Assembly (NCBI RefSeq): GCF_903828115.1
Contig: NZ_CAIKKU010000386.1
Span: 1-47,543 of the forward strand
Direction of reading: 5' to 3'
Length of the DNA: 47,543 nucleotides
Origin: an uncultured Thiodictyon sp.
Lineage (GTDB): Bacteria; Pseudomonadota; Gammaproteobacteria; Chromatiales; Chromatiaceae
The notes beneath the pieces were generated by a model. It was not told the DNA's origin and did not search any database. It saw only the letters and a program-made list of their open reading frames with translations. This document shows, one piece after another, positions 1-9,887 of this stretch. Each line of letters opens with the position of its first letter. The stretch's first letter is position 1. The position numbers and the translations under genes are program-made.

Positions 1-32
1 ATTCTCTCGCAAGCCGATTTGCAGCACTTCGC

Positions 33-68
<36 letters not shown>

Positions 69-79
69 TGTTTGACTTG

Positions 80-1048
80 TTACCGATTATTCGCCGGCGG
101 CTGCTGGTTTGCCAGGAAATCGCGATAGGCCAACGCCAGCCCCTCGCGCAGGGCCACCCGCGGCTGCCAACCCAGGGCGCGCAGGCGCTCGCTGTTGAGG
201 AGTTTGCGCGGGGTACCGTCGGGCTTGCCGCTGTCATAGACGATGCGCCCGGTGTAGCCGACGGTCTCGCAGACCAGGGCCGCGAGGTCGGCGATGCTGA
301 GATCCTCGCCGCAGCCGACGTTGAGGTGTGATGACCTGGGGCTGGTGTGGGCGTCATAGGCCGCCCGGTCCAGGCCCATGACATGCACACAGGCGGCGGC
401 CAGGTCATCGACATAGAGAAATTCGCGCCGCGGGGTGCCGGTGCCCCAGATGACCAATGCGGGGCTGGCGTTGAGCTTGGCCTCATGGGCGCGGCGCAGC
501 AGGGCGGGCAGCACATGGCTGTTCTCGGGATGGTAATTGTCGCCGGAGCCATAGAGGTTGGTCGGCATGACACTGCGATAATCGGTCGCGTATTGGCGGT
601 TATAGGACTCGCAGAGCTTGATCCCGGCGATCTTGGCGATGGCATAGGGCTCATTGGTGCCTTCCAGGACCCCGCTCAGCAGGGCCTCTTCCGGGATCGG
701 CTGGGGCGCCAGGCGGGGATAGATGCAGCTGGAGCCGAGAAACAGGAGACGCCCCACCCCGGCGCGCCAGGCCTCGTGGATGACGTTGGCCTCGATCATC
801 AGGTTGTGATAGATGAACTCCGCGGGATAGGTGTCATTGGCATGGATGCCGCCGACCTTGGCCGCCGCCAGGTAGACCTGGGACGGGCGTTGCGCCTGGA
901 AGAACTCACGCACCTGGGCTTGGTCGGTCAGGTCCAGTTCGGCGTGGGTCCGGGTGAGGGGCGGCTCATAGCCGCGGCGCCCCAGCTCCCGGCAGATAGC
1001 GGCGCCGACCATCCCGCGGTGCCCGGCCACATAGGTTGTTGCCGGCAT
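80..1048 (-). CDS. fcl: GDP-L-fucose synthase
   Basis: This enzyme carries out the NADPH-dependent 3,5-epimerisation and 4-reduction of GDP-4-keto-6-deoxy-D-mannose to GDP-L-fucose in the cytoplasm. The protein has 322 residues, the usual family length. It opens with the Rossmann motif AGHRGMVG (residues 8-15). The extended-SDR catalytic set is visible: Ser107 in LGSSCIYP, then Tyr135 and Lys139 in YAIAK. Two adjacent ATG codons (1051 and 1048) could start it. I chose 1048 because [10 protein letters not shown] fits the family and leaves more room after a GAGTGAG ribosome-binding stretch. It begins a few bases after the gmd stop, so the two are translationally linked. It is the last gene of the operon that starts near 7588. 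Confidence 0.95.
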   Translation of the reverse strand: MPATTYVAGHRGMVGAAICRELGRRGYEPPLTRTHAELDLTDQAQVREFFQAQRPSQVYLAAAKVGGIHANDTYPAEFIYHNLMIEANVIHEAWRAGVGRLLFLGSSCIYPRLAPQPIPEEALLSGVLEGTNEPYAIAKIAGIKLCESYNRQYATDYRSVMPTNLYGSGDNYHPENSHVLPALLRRAHEAKLNASPALVIWGTGTPRREFLYVDDLAAACVHVMGLDRAAYDAHTSPRSSHLNVGCGEDLSIADLAALVCETVGYTGRIVYDSGKPDGTPRKLLNSERLRALGWQPRVALREGLALAYRDFLANQQPPANNR

Positions 1049-1052
1049 CATC

Positions 1053-2135
1053 TCACTCGTTGTGCTCAAAGGTGCTGTAACCGTGCCGCTGCACCAGGTC
1101 ATCGCGTTGCGCCTGCTTCAGATCCTCGCGCGCCATCTCGGCCACCAACTCGGCGAAACTGGTGGTCGGGACCCAGCCGAGCTTTTCGCGCGCCTTGGTG
1201 GCATCCCCGAGCAGGGTCTCGACCTCCGTCGGACGGAAATAGCGGGGGTCGACGGCGACGATGCAGCGCCCGGCGGCGTCGTAGCCCTTTTCATCCAGGC
1301 CGGCACCCTCCCAGCGCAGGCTGAGGTCCAACTCCCTGGCCGCCGCAGCCACGAAATCGCGGACGCTGTATTGCACCCCGGTGGCGATGACAAAGTCTTC
1401 CGGCTGCGCCTGCTGGAGCATCAGCCACTGCATCTGCACATAGTCCCGCGCGTGGCCCCAATCGCGCCTGGCGCTGAGATTGCCCAGGTAGACACAGTCC
1501 TGGATCCCGAGCTTGATCCGCGCCAGGGCGCGGGTGATCTTGCGCGTGACGAAGGTCTCACCGCGCACCGGGCTCTCGTGGTTGAAGAGAATCCCGTTGC
1601 AGGCGTAGATGCCGTAGGCCTCACGATAATTGACGGTAATCCAATAGGCATAGAGCTTGGCCACGGCATAGGGGCTGCGCGGGTAGAAGGGCGTGGTCTC
1701 GCACTGCGGGGTCTCCTGCACCAGGCCGTACAATTCCGAGGTGCTCGCCTGATAGAAGCGCGCCTGCTTCTCGAGCCCGAGGATGCGGATCGCCTCCAGG
1801 ATCCGCAGCGCGCCCAGGGCGTCCGAGTTGGCGGTATACTCGGGCTCCTCGAAGGAGACGGCAACGTGACTCTGGGCGCCGAGGTTGTAAACCTCGTCCG
1901 GCTGCACCTGACCAATGATGCGGATCAGGCTCGAGGAGTCCGTCAGGTCGCCATGGTGCAGGATGAAGCGGCGGTCTCCGACGTGGGGGTCCTGATAGAG
2001 GTGGTCGATACGATCGGTATTGAACAGCGAGGCGCGGCGCTTGATGCCATGCACGCGGTAGCCCTTGGCGAGCAGGAATTCGGCCAGATAGGCCCCATCC
2101 TGCCCGGTAATGCCCGTAATCAGCGCCGTCTTCAT
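1053..2135 (-). CDS. gmd: GDP-mannose 4,6-dehydratase
   Basis: This enzyme converts GDP-D-mannose to GDP-4-keto-6-deoxy-D-mannose, the first step to GDP-L-fucose. The protein has 360 residues. The NAD(P)-binding motif GITGQDG is at residues 8-14. The catalytic residues fall at the numbers known for the E. coli enzyme: Thr132 and Glu134 in STSELYG, with Tyr156 and Lys160 in YAVAK. Its start overlaps the stop of the upstream glycosyltransferase by four bases (ATGA), and fcl follows at once. The pair implies L-fucose, or a relative made from the same 4-keto intermediate, in the local glycan. No colitose or perosamine gene is adjacent. Confidence 0.97.
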   Translation of the reverse strand: MKTALITGITGQDGAYLAEFLLAKGYRVHGIKRRASLFNTDRIDHLYQDPHVGDRRFILHHGDLTDSSSLIRIIGQVQPDEVYNLGAQSHVAVSFEEPEYTANSDALGALRILEAIRILGLEKQARFYQASTSELYGLVQETPQCETTPFYPRSPYAVAKLYAYWITVNYREAYGIYACNGILFNHESPVRGETFVTRKITRALARIKLGIQDCVYLGNLSARRDWGHARDYVQMQWLMLQQAQPEDFVIATGVQYSVRDFVAAAARELDLSLRWEGAGLDEKGYDAAGRCIVAVDPRYFRPTEVETLLGDATKAREKLGWVPTTSFAELVAEMAREDLKQAQRDDLVQRHGYSTFEHNE

Positions 2136-3280
2136 TGGTGTACCTCACATCGCTTCAGTAGCTCGTCATAAACCGCCAGGGTCGCCCCATGGATGCGCGT
2201 CGCATCGAAGCGCTCCTGCGCCAGGACCCGGGAGCGGGCGCCGAAGCGGCGCCGCAGTTGCCCGTCATCCACGAGCCGCTCCAAGGCATCGGCCAGGGCG
2301 CCCGCATCCCGGGGCGGCACCAGGAGGCCATTCTTCCCGGGCTCCACCGCCTCCCGGCAACCGGTGGCGTCGGTGGTGACCAGGGGGAGCCCCGCCGCCG
2401 CCGCCTCGATCAGGAACTTCGGCAGGCCCTCGCGATAATAGGACGGCAGGCAGGCGATGTGCGCGGCGGCCATGACCGTCGGCATGTCGGCACGATAGCC
2501 CCACCACTCGATGCACCCCTCGCGGCCCCAGTCCCGGAGTTGGTCCGCGGCTACCGAGGCGGGGTTGCCGGGGTCCGGCTTGCCCACCAGGACCAGGCGC
2601 GCCGGGCTCCCCCGGTCCCGGAGCAGCCGGGCGGCCGCCACGAACTCCCCGATGCCCTTGTCCCACAGCATCCGCGAGGCGAGCACGACCACCGGCGGCC
2701 CCGGCGGCTCCGGACGGGGGACGAAGCGGGTCAGGTCCACCCCGGAGCCCGGGATCAGGACCGGCTCCACCCCGGTCAGGCGCCGGAGCTGCCGCTGGTC
2801 GTCCGGGTTCTGGACCAGCACCCGCACGTTGGGGGCGGCGAGCAGGGCGCGATAGGCGCGGCCGACCAGGGGGCGGAGCAGGCGCGCGCGGCCTGACCCG
2901 GAGGTGAAGAGGTAGCCCATCCCGGCGACGCCGTTGACCACCGCGGGCACGCCCGCCAGGCGCGCCGCCAGGGTGCCGTAGAGGACCGGTTTCTGGGCGA
3001 TGTTGTGCAGCAGGGCGGGCCGCAAACGCCGCAGGATGCCCCTGAGCGCCAGGATGCTCTGGAGTTCCCGCAGTGGATTCATCCCCTTGCGGGAAACCGC
3101 GAGCGGGATCAGGTCGAGCCCGGCGTCGCGGATGAGGTCGCCGTGCTCGCTCACCCCGGTGATGACGGTGACCGCGAAGCCCGCGTCACGCACCGCGCGG
3201 GCCAGGGCCAGGTAGTGGTGGCAGAAGTACCAGTCGACCGTGGTACAGAAGGCGATCCGCCTGAGGCCAGGCGTGGTCAT
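2132..3280 (-). CDS. Glycosyltransferase family 4
   Basis: Predicted GT-B retaining glycosyltransferase of 382 residues, probably cytoplasmic or membrane-associated. The C-terminal half is a typical Glycos_transf_1 domain: [17 protein letters not shown] begins it, and [10 protein letters not shown] holds the E-x7-E donor-binding pair. The N-terminal half ([20 protein letters not shown]) resembles the acceptor domain of WbpH/PglA-like enzymes. An in-frame reading extends further upstream, but the ATG at 3280 is preferred because it overlaps the asnB stop as ATGA. Donor and acceptor cannot be deduced. Its operon with gmd-fcl makes fucose transfer one option, though GT4 enzymes usually retain configuration with many donors. 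Confidence 0.88.
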   Translation of the reverse strand: MTTPGLRRIAFCTTVDWYFCHHYLALARAVRDAGFAVTVITGVSEHGDLIRDAGLDLIPLAVSRKGMNPLRELQSILALRGILRRLRPALLHNIAQKPVLYGTLAARLAGVPAVVNGVAGMGYLFTSGSGRARLLRPLVGRAYRALLAAPNVRVLVQNPDDQRQLRRLTGVEPVLIPGSGVDLTRFVPRPEPPGPPVVVLASRMLWDKGIGEFVAAARLLRDRGSPARLVLVGKPDPGNPASVAADQLRDWGREGCIEWWGYRADMPTVMAAAHIACLPSYYREGLPKFLIEAAAAGLPLVTTDATGCREAVEPGKNGLLVPPRDAGALADALERLVDDGQLRRRFGARSRVLAQERFDATRIHGATLAVYDELLKRCEVHQ

Positions 3281-5247
3281 GGCCGCGCGCCCAGGGCCCC
3301 GCCGGAGCGCGCCAGGTCCAGCCAGGCCTGGAACATCAGCAGGTCCCACAGGTAATAGGACCAGTCGCGACGGCCCGCCAGGTGTTCCGCCCAGCGGGCG
3401 CGGATCGGCGCCGGGCGCAGGATGCCGTCGCGCGTCAGCCGCTCGGCGGCCAGCAGGTCCTCCGCCCAGTCGCGCAACGGCCCGCGCAGCCAGTGCGCCA
3501 GGGGCACCCCGAAGCCCATCTTGGGCCGCTCGAACAGGGCGGGCGGGACGTGTCGCGCCAGGATGCGGCGCAGCGGCAGCTTGCCGCGGCGCCCGCGGAC
3601 CTTCCAGGCGAGCGGCAGCGACCAGGCAAACTCGTAGACCCGGTGGTCCAGGAGCGGCACGCGCGACTCCAGGCTGACCCCCATGCTGGCCCGATCGAGC
3701 TTCACCAGGATGTCGTCCGGCAGGTAGAGGACCGAATCCATGTACATCATGGACTCGGTGATGGACGGGGTGCGGGCGCGCCGGGCGGGGTCAGTGAGGA
3801 CGCTCGCCGGCTCAGTGGCACCGATCACCAGAGCGGCCGGGTCCTTCCAGTGGGAGACCATGCGCAGATACAGGGACTCCGGTGAGTCGCCGGTGAGGAT
3901 GTCGATCGCCTTGTGCACCCGGTCGCCGGGGTTGGCGATGGCGAGCGGGCCAGGCAGGAAGCGGGCGAAGGGGGCGAGCAGCCGATCCCAGGTCCCGGTG
4001 CCGATCCTGGTCACGGCGGCGGCGGCGGCCCGGCGCAGGCCCAGCGGCACCCAGCCGATCCGCCGCCAGGTGTCGCGCGTCCACAGGTACCGCGAATAGC
4101 CGCCGAAGAGCTCATCCCCGCCATCCCCGGACAGGCACACGGTCACCGCCCGCCGGGCCATCTCACTGACCAGCAGGGTCGGGATCTGCGAGGGGTCGGC
4201 GAAGGGTTCGTCCCAGAGACGCGCCAGGCTGGGGATGGTCGCCAGGCCATCCTGGGCCGTGACATAGAGCTCCGTATGGTCGGTGCCCAGGTGCGCGGCG
4301 ACCCGCCGGGCGTCTTCGGCCTCGTTGAAGCCTGCCTCATGGAAGCCGATGGTGAAGGTACGCACCGGTCGTTGCGACTGGGCCTGCATCAGGGCGACCA
4401 CAGTGCTGGAGTCGATGCCCCCGGACAGGAAGGCCCCCAGCGGCACATCGGCGCGCATCCGCAGGCCCACCGCGTCCATGAGCAGCCGCTCCAGGGCGCC
4501 CACGGCCTCGTCCTCGGGGCCCTCGAAGGGTGCGGCCAGGCCCCGCTCGGCCGCGGCCCGGGCGCTCCAGTAGGTGTGCAGGGTCGGCTCTTCCTGGCCC
4601 GGGGTCAGGGTGGCGTAGGTCCCGGGGGCGAGCTTGCGGATGCCCCGGTAGATGCAATGGGGCGCCGGGACATAGCTCAGGCGCAGATAGGCGGCGAGCG
4701 CGTCCCGGTCGAGTTCACCCTGCCAGCCGGGGTGGGCGGTGATCGCCTTGAGCTCGGAGCCGAACAGGAAGCGCCCGCGGTTGTAGCCATAATAGAGCGG
4801 CTTCTCGCCCAGCCGGTCGCGCGCCAGGGTCAGGCGGCGCGCCTGCCGGTCCCAGAGCGCGAAGGCAAACATGCCGTTGCATTCGGTCAGGGTGGCCGCC
4901 GGCCCGCGCCGGGAGAGCCAGGCGAGCAGGACCTCGGTGTCCGAATGCCCACGCCAGGGGTAGTCGTCGCCGATCGCCCGGCGCAGGGCTTGGTAGTTGT
5001 AGATCTCGCCGTTGTAGGCGAGGACGTAGCGCCCGTCGGGCGAGACCATGGGCTGGTGTCCCAGGGGCGAGAGGTCGAGGATGGCCAGGCGGCGGTGCCC
5101 CAGGCCGACCCCGGCCGCGGCATCCAGCCAGAGCCCGCCGTCGTCCGGCCCGCGGTGGAGCAGGGTCTGGTTCATCCGCTCAAGGGCTTGGCGCAGTGCC
5201 GGCTCCGCCGCCGCGCCGGGTTCTATGACCCCGCAAAAACCGCACAT
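3277..5247 (-). CDS. asnB: Asparagine synthase (glutamine-hydrolysing)-like amidotransferase
   Basis: Glutamine-dependent amidotransferase of 656 residues. The protein begins MCGFCGV, giving the Cys2 nucleophile of a class II glutaminase domain (about residues 1-215). An ATP-pyrophosphatase synthetase domain follows, with the loop LSGGIDSSTVV. Both halves look intact. AsnB homologues are frequent in O-antigen and exopolysaccharide operons. Some, such as WbpS of Pseudomonas aeruginosa, are proposed to amidate uronic acid sugars rather than make free asparagine. Here it sits between two GT4 genes with one- and four-base overlaps, which favours a glycan role. That is inference; asparagine synthesis remains possible. 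Confidence 0.9.
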   Translation of the reverse strand: MCGFCGVIEPGAAAEPALRQALERMNQTLLHRGPDDGGLWLDAAAGVGLGHRRLAILDLSPLGHQPMVSPDGRYVLAYNGEIYNYQALRRAIGDDYPWRGHSDTEVLLAWLSRRGPAATLTECNGMFAFALWDRQARRLTLARDRLGEKPLYYGYNRGRFLFGSELKAITAHPGWQGELDRDALAAYLRLSYVPAPHCIYRGIRKLAPGTYATLTPGQEEPTLHTYWSARAAAERGLAAPFEGPEDEAVGALERLLMDAVGLRMRADVPLGAFLSGGIDSSTVVALMQAQSQRPVRTFTIGFHEAGFNEAEDARRVAAHLGTDHTELYVTAQDGLATIPSLARLWDEPFADPSQIPTLLVSEMARRAVTVCLSGDGGDELFGGYSRYLWTRDTWRRIGWVPLGLRRAAAAAVTRIGTGTWDRLLAPFARFLPGPLAIANPGDRVHKAIDILTGDSPESLYLRMVSHWKDPAALVIGATEPASVLTDPARRARTPSITESMMYMDSVLYLPDDILVKLDRASMGVSLESRVPLLDHRVYEFAWSLPLAWKVRGRRGKLPLRRILARHVPPALFERPKMGFGVPLAHWLRGPLRDWAEDLLAAERLTRDGILRPAPIRARWAEHLAGRRDWSYYLWDLLMFQAWLDLARSGGALGARP

Positions 5248-6398
5248 CAGTCAGTTCCCCGCCGCAGTGATTGGTAAAGGTCCGCGTAGCGGGCCGCGAT
5301 GGACGCCAACGTATAGTGTGCCGCGATGCGGGCGCGGGCGGCCGCACCGCGGCGGACCAGGGACTGCGGACCCTCGTCCAGGAGGCGCAGGATGGCCCCG
5401 GCCAGAGCCGCCGGGTCACGGGGCGCCACAGTCGCCCCGGTGTCGCCCACGATCAGGCGTGAGTCTCCCACATCCGTGACCGCACAGGGTACGCCGCAGG
5501 CCATGGCCTCGCCGAGCACGTTCGGGAAGCCCTCCCCATAGGCCGAGGAGGAGACCAGGAGGTCCAGGGCGGCGAACACCCGCGGCGTGTCCGACCGGGG
5601 ACCCAGCAGGCTGATCGCCCCGCCGAGCCCGGCCGCGGCGATCCAGCCCCCGAGCGCCTGGTTGCCGTCATCCATGCCCTGACCACACAGCAGGAAACGG
5701 GACTCGGGCCGGGCCGAGCGCACCAGGGCGGCCGTTCGCAGAAAGGTCGGCACGTCTTTTTGGGGGTCCAGGCGGGCGACCAGGCCCAGGAGCGGGGCCG
5801 CCGCCGGAATGCCCAACGCGCTGCGCAGCCCGGTGCGCGCCGCGGGGTCCGGACGAAAGCGCTCCAGGTCGAACCCGTTGGGGATGACGATGAGGGCGGG
5901 CGCGCGGTAACCGAGGGCGCGATGGACCTCCCGGGCGCGCTGCGAACAGCAGATGATGCGCTCCGGGGCCAGGTGGGAGAGCAGGCCATTGAAGCGCGCG
6001 ACCAGCCGGGTGGCGCGGCGGCTCTGACGCGGGTCCAGGTCGCTCTGGCGGATGTTCCAGACCAGCGCCGGGCGACGGGCGCCGCTCCCGACCAGCGGCC
6101 GGACCAGGGCCCCGAGCAGGTCCGCGTGGTACATCCAGGTCTGGATCAGGTCGGGCCTGAACCCACGCAAGAGCCGGACCAGGCGCAGCAGCGCCCCCGG
6201 GGAGGGCAGACCGCGCCGCATCCGCAGCGTCTCCACCCGGATGCCCAGCGCGGCGATGCGCGCCCCCATGGGCCCGGGGGCGACCAGCGAGACCACCAGG
6301 GGCTCGCAGGCGTTCCGATCCAGGGTCGCCAGCAGCTTGTAAAGCATCATCTCGGCCCCGCCCAACTCCAGCCCGGTGATGACATGCGCCACCCTCAT
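5247..6398 (-). CDS. Glycosyltransferase family 4
   Basis: GT-B fold transferase of 383 residues. It starts MRVAHVITGLELGGAEMMLYK, the glycine-rich acceptor-side loop (GLELGGAE) of GT4 enzymes. The C-terminal donor domain shows LVARLDPQKDVPTFL and EGFPNVLGEAMACG with the E-x7-E pair. The family is usually active on UDP- or GDP-sugars in O-antigen, capsule or exopolysaccharide assembly. It overlaps the asnB start by one base (TGATG) and the upstream GT4 by four, so it is in the middle of the operon. Specificity is unknown. Confidence 0.9.
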   Translation of the reverse strand: MRVAHVITGLELGGAEMMLYKLLATLDRNACEPLVVSLVAPGPMGARIAALGIRVETLRMRRGLPSPGALLRLVRLLRGFRPDLIQTWMYHADLLGALVRPLVGSGARRPALVWNIRQSDLDPRQSRRATRLVARFNGLLSHLAPERIICCSQRAREVHRALGYRAPALIVIPNGFDLERFRPDPAARTGLRSALGIPAAAPLLGLVARLDPQKDVPTFLRTAALVRSARPESRFLLCGQGMDDGNQALGGWIAAAGLGGAISLLGPRSDTPRVFAALDLLVSSSAYGEGFPNVLGEAMACGVPCAVTDVGDSRLIVGDTGATVAPRDPAALAGAILRLLDEGPQSLVRRGAAARARIAAHYTLASIAARYADLYQSLRRGTD

Positions 6399-7588
6399 GA
6401 GCCGCCCCCGCTGCCGTCGCCAAGACCCAAGACCTCCAGGTAGCGGCGGGTCACCGGCGCGACCCCATAATCGGCCGCCCGCGCCCGCAGCAGGGCGGCG
6501 GCGGGGGGCCGGTCCAGGGTCCGCGCGATGGCCGCCGCCAGGGCCGCCGCGTCACCCACCGCGACCAGTGGACCCAGGCGACCCCCGTCCAGCACCTCCC
6601 GCGGCCCGCTCGGACAGTCCGTACTGACCACCGGGGTGCCGCAGGCCATGGCCTGGATCAGCACCCCGGGCAGCCCCTCCCAGGCGGAGGAGAGCACGAA
6701 CAGCCGGGCGCGGGCCATGTAGGCGAAGGGGTTGGCCCGAAACCCGGGCAGGGCCACCCGCTCGCCCAGCCCCAGGTCCCGGATCAGGGACTCCAGGGCC
6801 GGGCGCTGCGGCCCCTCGCCCAGGATCAGCAGACGCAGGTCGTGCCGCTCGGCCAGCGCGGCGAAGGCACGGATCAGGGTCGGGAAGTCCTTCTGCGGGG
6901 TCAGGCGCCCGGCGGCAAGGATCACCGGCACCCTGACCGGTTCCAGCCCCGCGTCCGGCGCGGGTGGCAGCGCCGGTTGAAACCAGGCGTGGTCCGGCCG
7001 CTCGGCCGCTTGGGCGGCCAGCTCGGGGGTGACCACCGGGTTGGGGATGACCAGGACCCGCGCCCGCCCCGCGCCGATCAGGCGGGTCAGGTCATCGGCG
7101 ACCCCCTGGGAGACGGCGATCACCGCGCACGCCTGGGGATAAAAGACGCGCGCCAGTCGCGGCAGGACGCGGCCGGCGAGGGAAGGTGCGTGCCGCGCCT
7201 CCTGGGACAGGGTGCTGCGCACGCTGACCGCGACCCGCGTGGGCACCCGCGCCAGGCTGCGCGCCCAGAGCGCGATCAGGTTGGCGTGGTCCATGGCCGC
7301 GAGCAGGACCGCCGGCCGGCGGCGGCGCAGATAGCGGACCAGCCCCGGCAGGGCCGTCAACACCCGCCCGGCCCCCAAGTCGACCAGTTCGCAGCCGGCC
7401 GGCACCAGGTCCCGATAGGGTCCCGCCGCGCTCCCGACCACCAGGTCCAGTTCGATCCCGGCCGCGACCAGTCCCTGCGCCAGGTTCAGCATCATGCGCT
7501 CGGCGCCGCCGCCGGCCAGGGAGGGGAGGAAAATCGCCAACCTGGGTCCGTGCCGACGCACGCCGGGGGCTTCACTCACCCGGTCCAA
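6395..7588 (-). CDS. Glycosyltransferase family 4, TTG or GTG start
   Basis: GT4 enzyme of about 397 residues. The N-terminal loop LPSLAGGGAERMMLNLA and the donor domain (ILAAGRLTPQKDFPTLI, then EGLPGVLIQAMACG) are both clear. It is the first gene of the six-gene operon running down to fcl. No ATG lies near the conserved N terminus. The reading opens with TTG at 7588, and a GTG three codons later (7579) is an equally good start. Its 3' end overlaps the next GT4 by ATGA. The sequence upstream has a TTGACT-like -35 on this strand without a convincing -10, so the operon promoter is not assigned. Confidence 0.88.
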   Translation of the reverse strand: MDRVSEAPGVRRHGPRLAIFLPSLAGGGAERMMLNLAQGLVAAGIELDLVVGSAAGPYRDLVPAGCELVDLGAGRVLTALPGLVRYLRRRRPAVLLAAMDHANLIALWARSLARVPTRVAVSVRSTLSQEARHAPSLAGRVLPRLARVFYPQACAVIAVSQGVADDLTRLIGAGRARVLVIPNPVVTPELAAQAAERPDHAWFQPALPPAPDAGLEPVRVPVILAAGRLTPQKDFPTLIRAFAALAERHDLRLLILGEGPQRPALESLIRDLGLGERVALPGFRANPFAYMARARLFVLSSAWEGLPGVLIQAMACGTPVVSTDCPSGPREVLDGGRLGPLVAVGDAAALAAAIARTLDRPPAAALLRARAADYGVAPVTRRYLEVLGLGDGSGGGS

Positions 7589-7633
7589 ATCCGTGTCCTG
7601 CGGCCCCTTGTAGAGGCAACCCCGCGAATCGTT

Positions 7634-7663
7634 TTGGTAAAGTCAAGATCACCCCGGTAGAAT
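7634..7663 (+). promoter_or_regulatory. Candidate sigma-70 promoter for the GT2 gene at 7812
   Basis: TTGGTA (7634-7639) and TAGAAT (7658-7663) are separated by 18 bases. They match four of six and five of six consensus positions. A transcript would begin near 7670 and have a leader of about 140 bases. The site lies in the spacer between divergent genes. Read by eye only. Confidence 0.35.
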
Positions 7664-7811
7664 CAGGTTCCGAGCGGGAACCAAGTATCTCAGTTCGCCC
7701 GGACCGCGCGCCAGTCCCGTTCCCGCCGACCCGCGCCCCGCGGCCCCGATCGCCACAGTTGGAATCATCGCGCCGTCAGCCCCAACCTGACCCCGGCGGC
7801 GCGCCCATCGG

Positions 7812-8762
7812 ATGCCCCAGATGCCCAGTGACGCACCGCTGATCACCGTCATTATCCCCGCTTACAACCGGGCTGCAACGATCGGCCGGGCGCTCACGAG
7901 CGTTTTTCGGCAGACCTGCACGAACTACGAGATCCTGCTGGTGGACGACGGCTCCAGCGACGACACCGCGGCCCTCGCGCGGGCCTTCGCCCATCCGGCC
8001 CTGCGGATTATCCGGCATGAGCACAACCGCGGCGCCGCAGCCGGCCGCAATTCCGGGCTGCGCGCCGCGCGCGGGGCCTACATTGCGTTATTGGACTCCG
8101 ACGACGAATGGGTACCGAGCAAGCTGGCTACGCAGCTCGCCCACCTGCAGCGGTGCCCACCCGACACGCCGGCGAACTGTACTGCCTATGCGATTTGGGA
8201 AGGTCCGATGCGGCGCGATTACTTCCCGCGGCCCGTCACTGCACAGACGCTCCTGATGGGCTGCGATCTGAGCCCCGGCTCCACCCTGATGATGAAGCGC
8301 GCGGTGGTGGACGAGGTCGGCTTGTTCGACGAGACCTTGGCCCGCTACGAGGATTGGGACTGGCTGCTTCGCTATACCCGCGTCTATCGCATCGGCGTGC
8401 TTGCCGAACCGCTGGCGATCGTCCACTACAGCCCCCACCGCGCGGCCGGCGTCATGGCGACAGCGGCCGCACGGCTATTGGAGAAATATGACGCAGAGTT
8501 GCGGGCGGCCGGGGCCGCAGGCCGCAAGGCGCGGGGGTTGCGTTGGATGGAGGTGGCCCGCTCCTACGCCATGGAGCGCGAACCACGGGCCTTTCTGAAC
8601 TGCACCGCCCGCGCCTTGCGCGCCTATCCACTGCACCGTCCCGGGGCCCTGCTCCTCCTCGTGGACGCCTGGCTGGGGACCCGATTCGCCGCCAGGCTGC
8701 AAACCTGGCGGGCACGGCGTCGGCGCGCCCCCCCAAGCGACCCGGGCCACGATGCCCTTTGA
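7812..8762 (+). CDS. Glycosyltransferase family 2
   Basis: GT-A fold inverting transferase of 316 residues. The N-terminal motif ITVIIPAYNRAATIGRALTS and nucleotide-binding LLVDDGSSDDT are typical. ALLDSDDEW supplies the metal-binding acidic motif and YEDWDWLLRY the likely catalytic acidic region. The C-terminal quarter is basic and carries no obvious membrane segment. A second ATG three codons in is an alternative start, and neither has a strong Shine-Dalgarno sequence. It is divergent from the GT4 operon and followed by a 249-base gap holding a good promoter, so it may be monocistronic. Confidence 0.9.
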   Translation: MPQMPSDAPLITVIIPAYNRAATIGRALTSVFRQTCTNYEILLVDDGSSDDTAALARAFAHPALRIIRHEHNRGAAAGRNSGLRAARGAYIALLDSDDEWVPSKLATQLAHLQRCPPDTPANCTAYAIWEGPMRRDYFPRPVTAQTLLMGCDLSPGSTLMMKRAVVDEVGLFDETLARYEDWDWLLRYTRVYRIGVLAEPLAIVHYSPHRAAGVMATAAARLLEKYDAELRAAGAAGRKARGLRWMEVARSYAMEREPRAFLNCTARALRAYPLHRPGALLLLVDAWLGTRFAARLQTWRARRRRAPPSDPGHDAL

Positions 8763-8909
8763 TGCCTGAGCATCAGCGATCAGAGCCAATATCTATCTGT
8801 TTTTATAGACTAATATCTTGGCAACCAGCACCTGCGCAGCCCCCCCGCGCACTGCTTTACCCGGCCTTCGCACCGGGACCCCGGCGGGCGCGGCGCGCCC
8901 GCTGACGGC

Positions 8910-8938
8910 TTGCCAACCGCACCGATAACACCTATACT
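8910..8938 (+). promoter_or_regulatory. Sigma-70-type promoter upstream of the 9012-16122 gene group
   Basis: TTGCCA (8910-8915) and TATACT (8933-8938) are spaced exactly 17 bases. Transcription would start near 8945, about 67 bases before the ATG at 9012. The surrounding bases (8780-8970) are more AT-rich than the flanking genes. This is one of the best-looking promoters in the window. Confidence 0.5.
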
Positions 8939-9011
8939 CACAGTATTTTAGTGATTTGGAACGGCCCACCGGGCGGTCTTTGAATTCGCTCAACCTGACG
9001 GCTTTGACTCA

Positions 9012-9761
9012 ATGACATCGCGACCGACCGCCCCCTCGCCACCGCCGCCGCCGCGTTTTTGCGTCGTGCTGCCGATGTACAATGAGGGCGCCAATGCCCG
9101 TGCGTGCATCGGCGCGATCGACACCCTGCTGTCTGCGCTGGACCTCGGCGCCGCGATTGTCGCCGTCGATGACGGCAGCTCCGATGACACCTGGTCGGTG
9201 CTGCAGGACCTCGCGACCGTCACGCCGTCCTTACGGCTCTGCCGCCACGGCACCAATCAGGGCTACGGCGCGGCAAACCGCACCGGATTTGCGGCGGCGA
9301 TCGCGGGGGGCTTCGACTACGCGCTGGTGATGGATGCGGACGGCACGCAAGACCCGCAATTCATCCGCGGCTTCCTCCCGCACATGCGTCACGGGGTCGA
9401 TTTCATCAAGGCGACCCGCTATGCCCGCGGTTCGCGCGTGGAGGGCGTGGATATCCGACGCAAAGCCATCTCCTGGCTCGGCAACCGGGTCGCGAAGGCG
9501 GCCCTGCGCATCCCCTTGACCGATTTCACCAACGGCTTCCGGGCAATCCGCGGCGAGCTGTTGAAAAAACTGACGACCCACGACAATGGGTTTTCGGTGC
9601 TGATGGAAGAAGTGGTACAGGCGCGGCGGTTGGGGGCATCCTTCGCCGAGGTTCCCTACACCCTCACCGTCCGCCGCGCACCGGGTTCCGCCTCCAAGTT
9701 CACCTATTCGTTCGCCGTTTACCGTAACTACCTCAGGTATCTCTTCCGGCCGCGAGGCTGA
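9012..9761 (+). CDS. GT2 glycosyltransferase, polyprenyl/dolichyl-phosphate sugar synthase-like
   Basis: Compact 249-residue GT2 enzyme. FCVVLPMYNEGANARACIGA starts the fold, AIVAVDDGSSDDTW binds nucleotide, and the acidic motif is VMDADGTQDP. The later segment TDFTNGFRAIRGELL and the length match the DPM1/GtrB-like group, which loads a sugar onto polyprenyl phosphate. There are no C-terminal membrane helices, so it resembles single-domain DPMS enzymes. It would supply a lipid-linked sugar to a GT-C enzyme, and the YfhO-like protein downstream on the same strand is a natural candidate. That partnership is inferred from position only. Confidence 0.85.
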   Translation: MTSRPTAPSPPPPPRFCVVLPMYNEGANARACIGAIDTLLSALDLGAAIVAVDDGSSDDTWSVLQDLATVTPSLRLCRHGTNQGYGAANRTGFAAAIAGGFDYALVMDADGTQDPQFIRGFLPHMRHGVDFIKATRYARGSRVEGVDIRRKAISWLGNRVAKAALRIPLTDFTNGFRAIRGELLKKLTTHDNGFSVLMEEVVQARRLGASFAEVPYTLTVRRAPGSASKFTYSFAVYRNYLRYLFRPRG

Positions 9762-9887
9762 CTGAACCCGAGCAGCAATCAGCATGGGCACAGACCGTGC
9801 ACTCTCTGCCTATATTGCAAGCGCGGGCGGAGCACGCGGGCCCCTGCTCTCCCTGAACCATCGCCACAACCGATCGCCGATAACGCC

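Noticed and set aside
3913-5277. 454-codon open frame opposite asnB
   Set aside because: The asnB frame carries all expected motifs; the antisense product has none.
7589-7650. Minus-strand promoter with TTGACT for the GT4 operon
   Set aside because: The -35 is good, but no -10-like hexamer lies 15-19 bases downstream.
8760-8775. Hairpin TGATGC-CTGA-GCATCA over the stop of the 7812 gene
   Set aside because: Only six base pairs and the T-run comes about 25 bases later; not a credible terminator.
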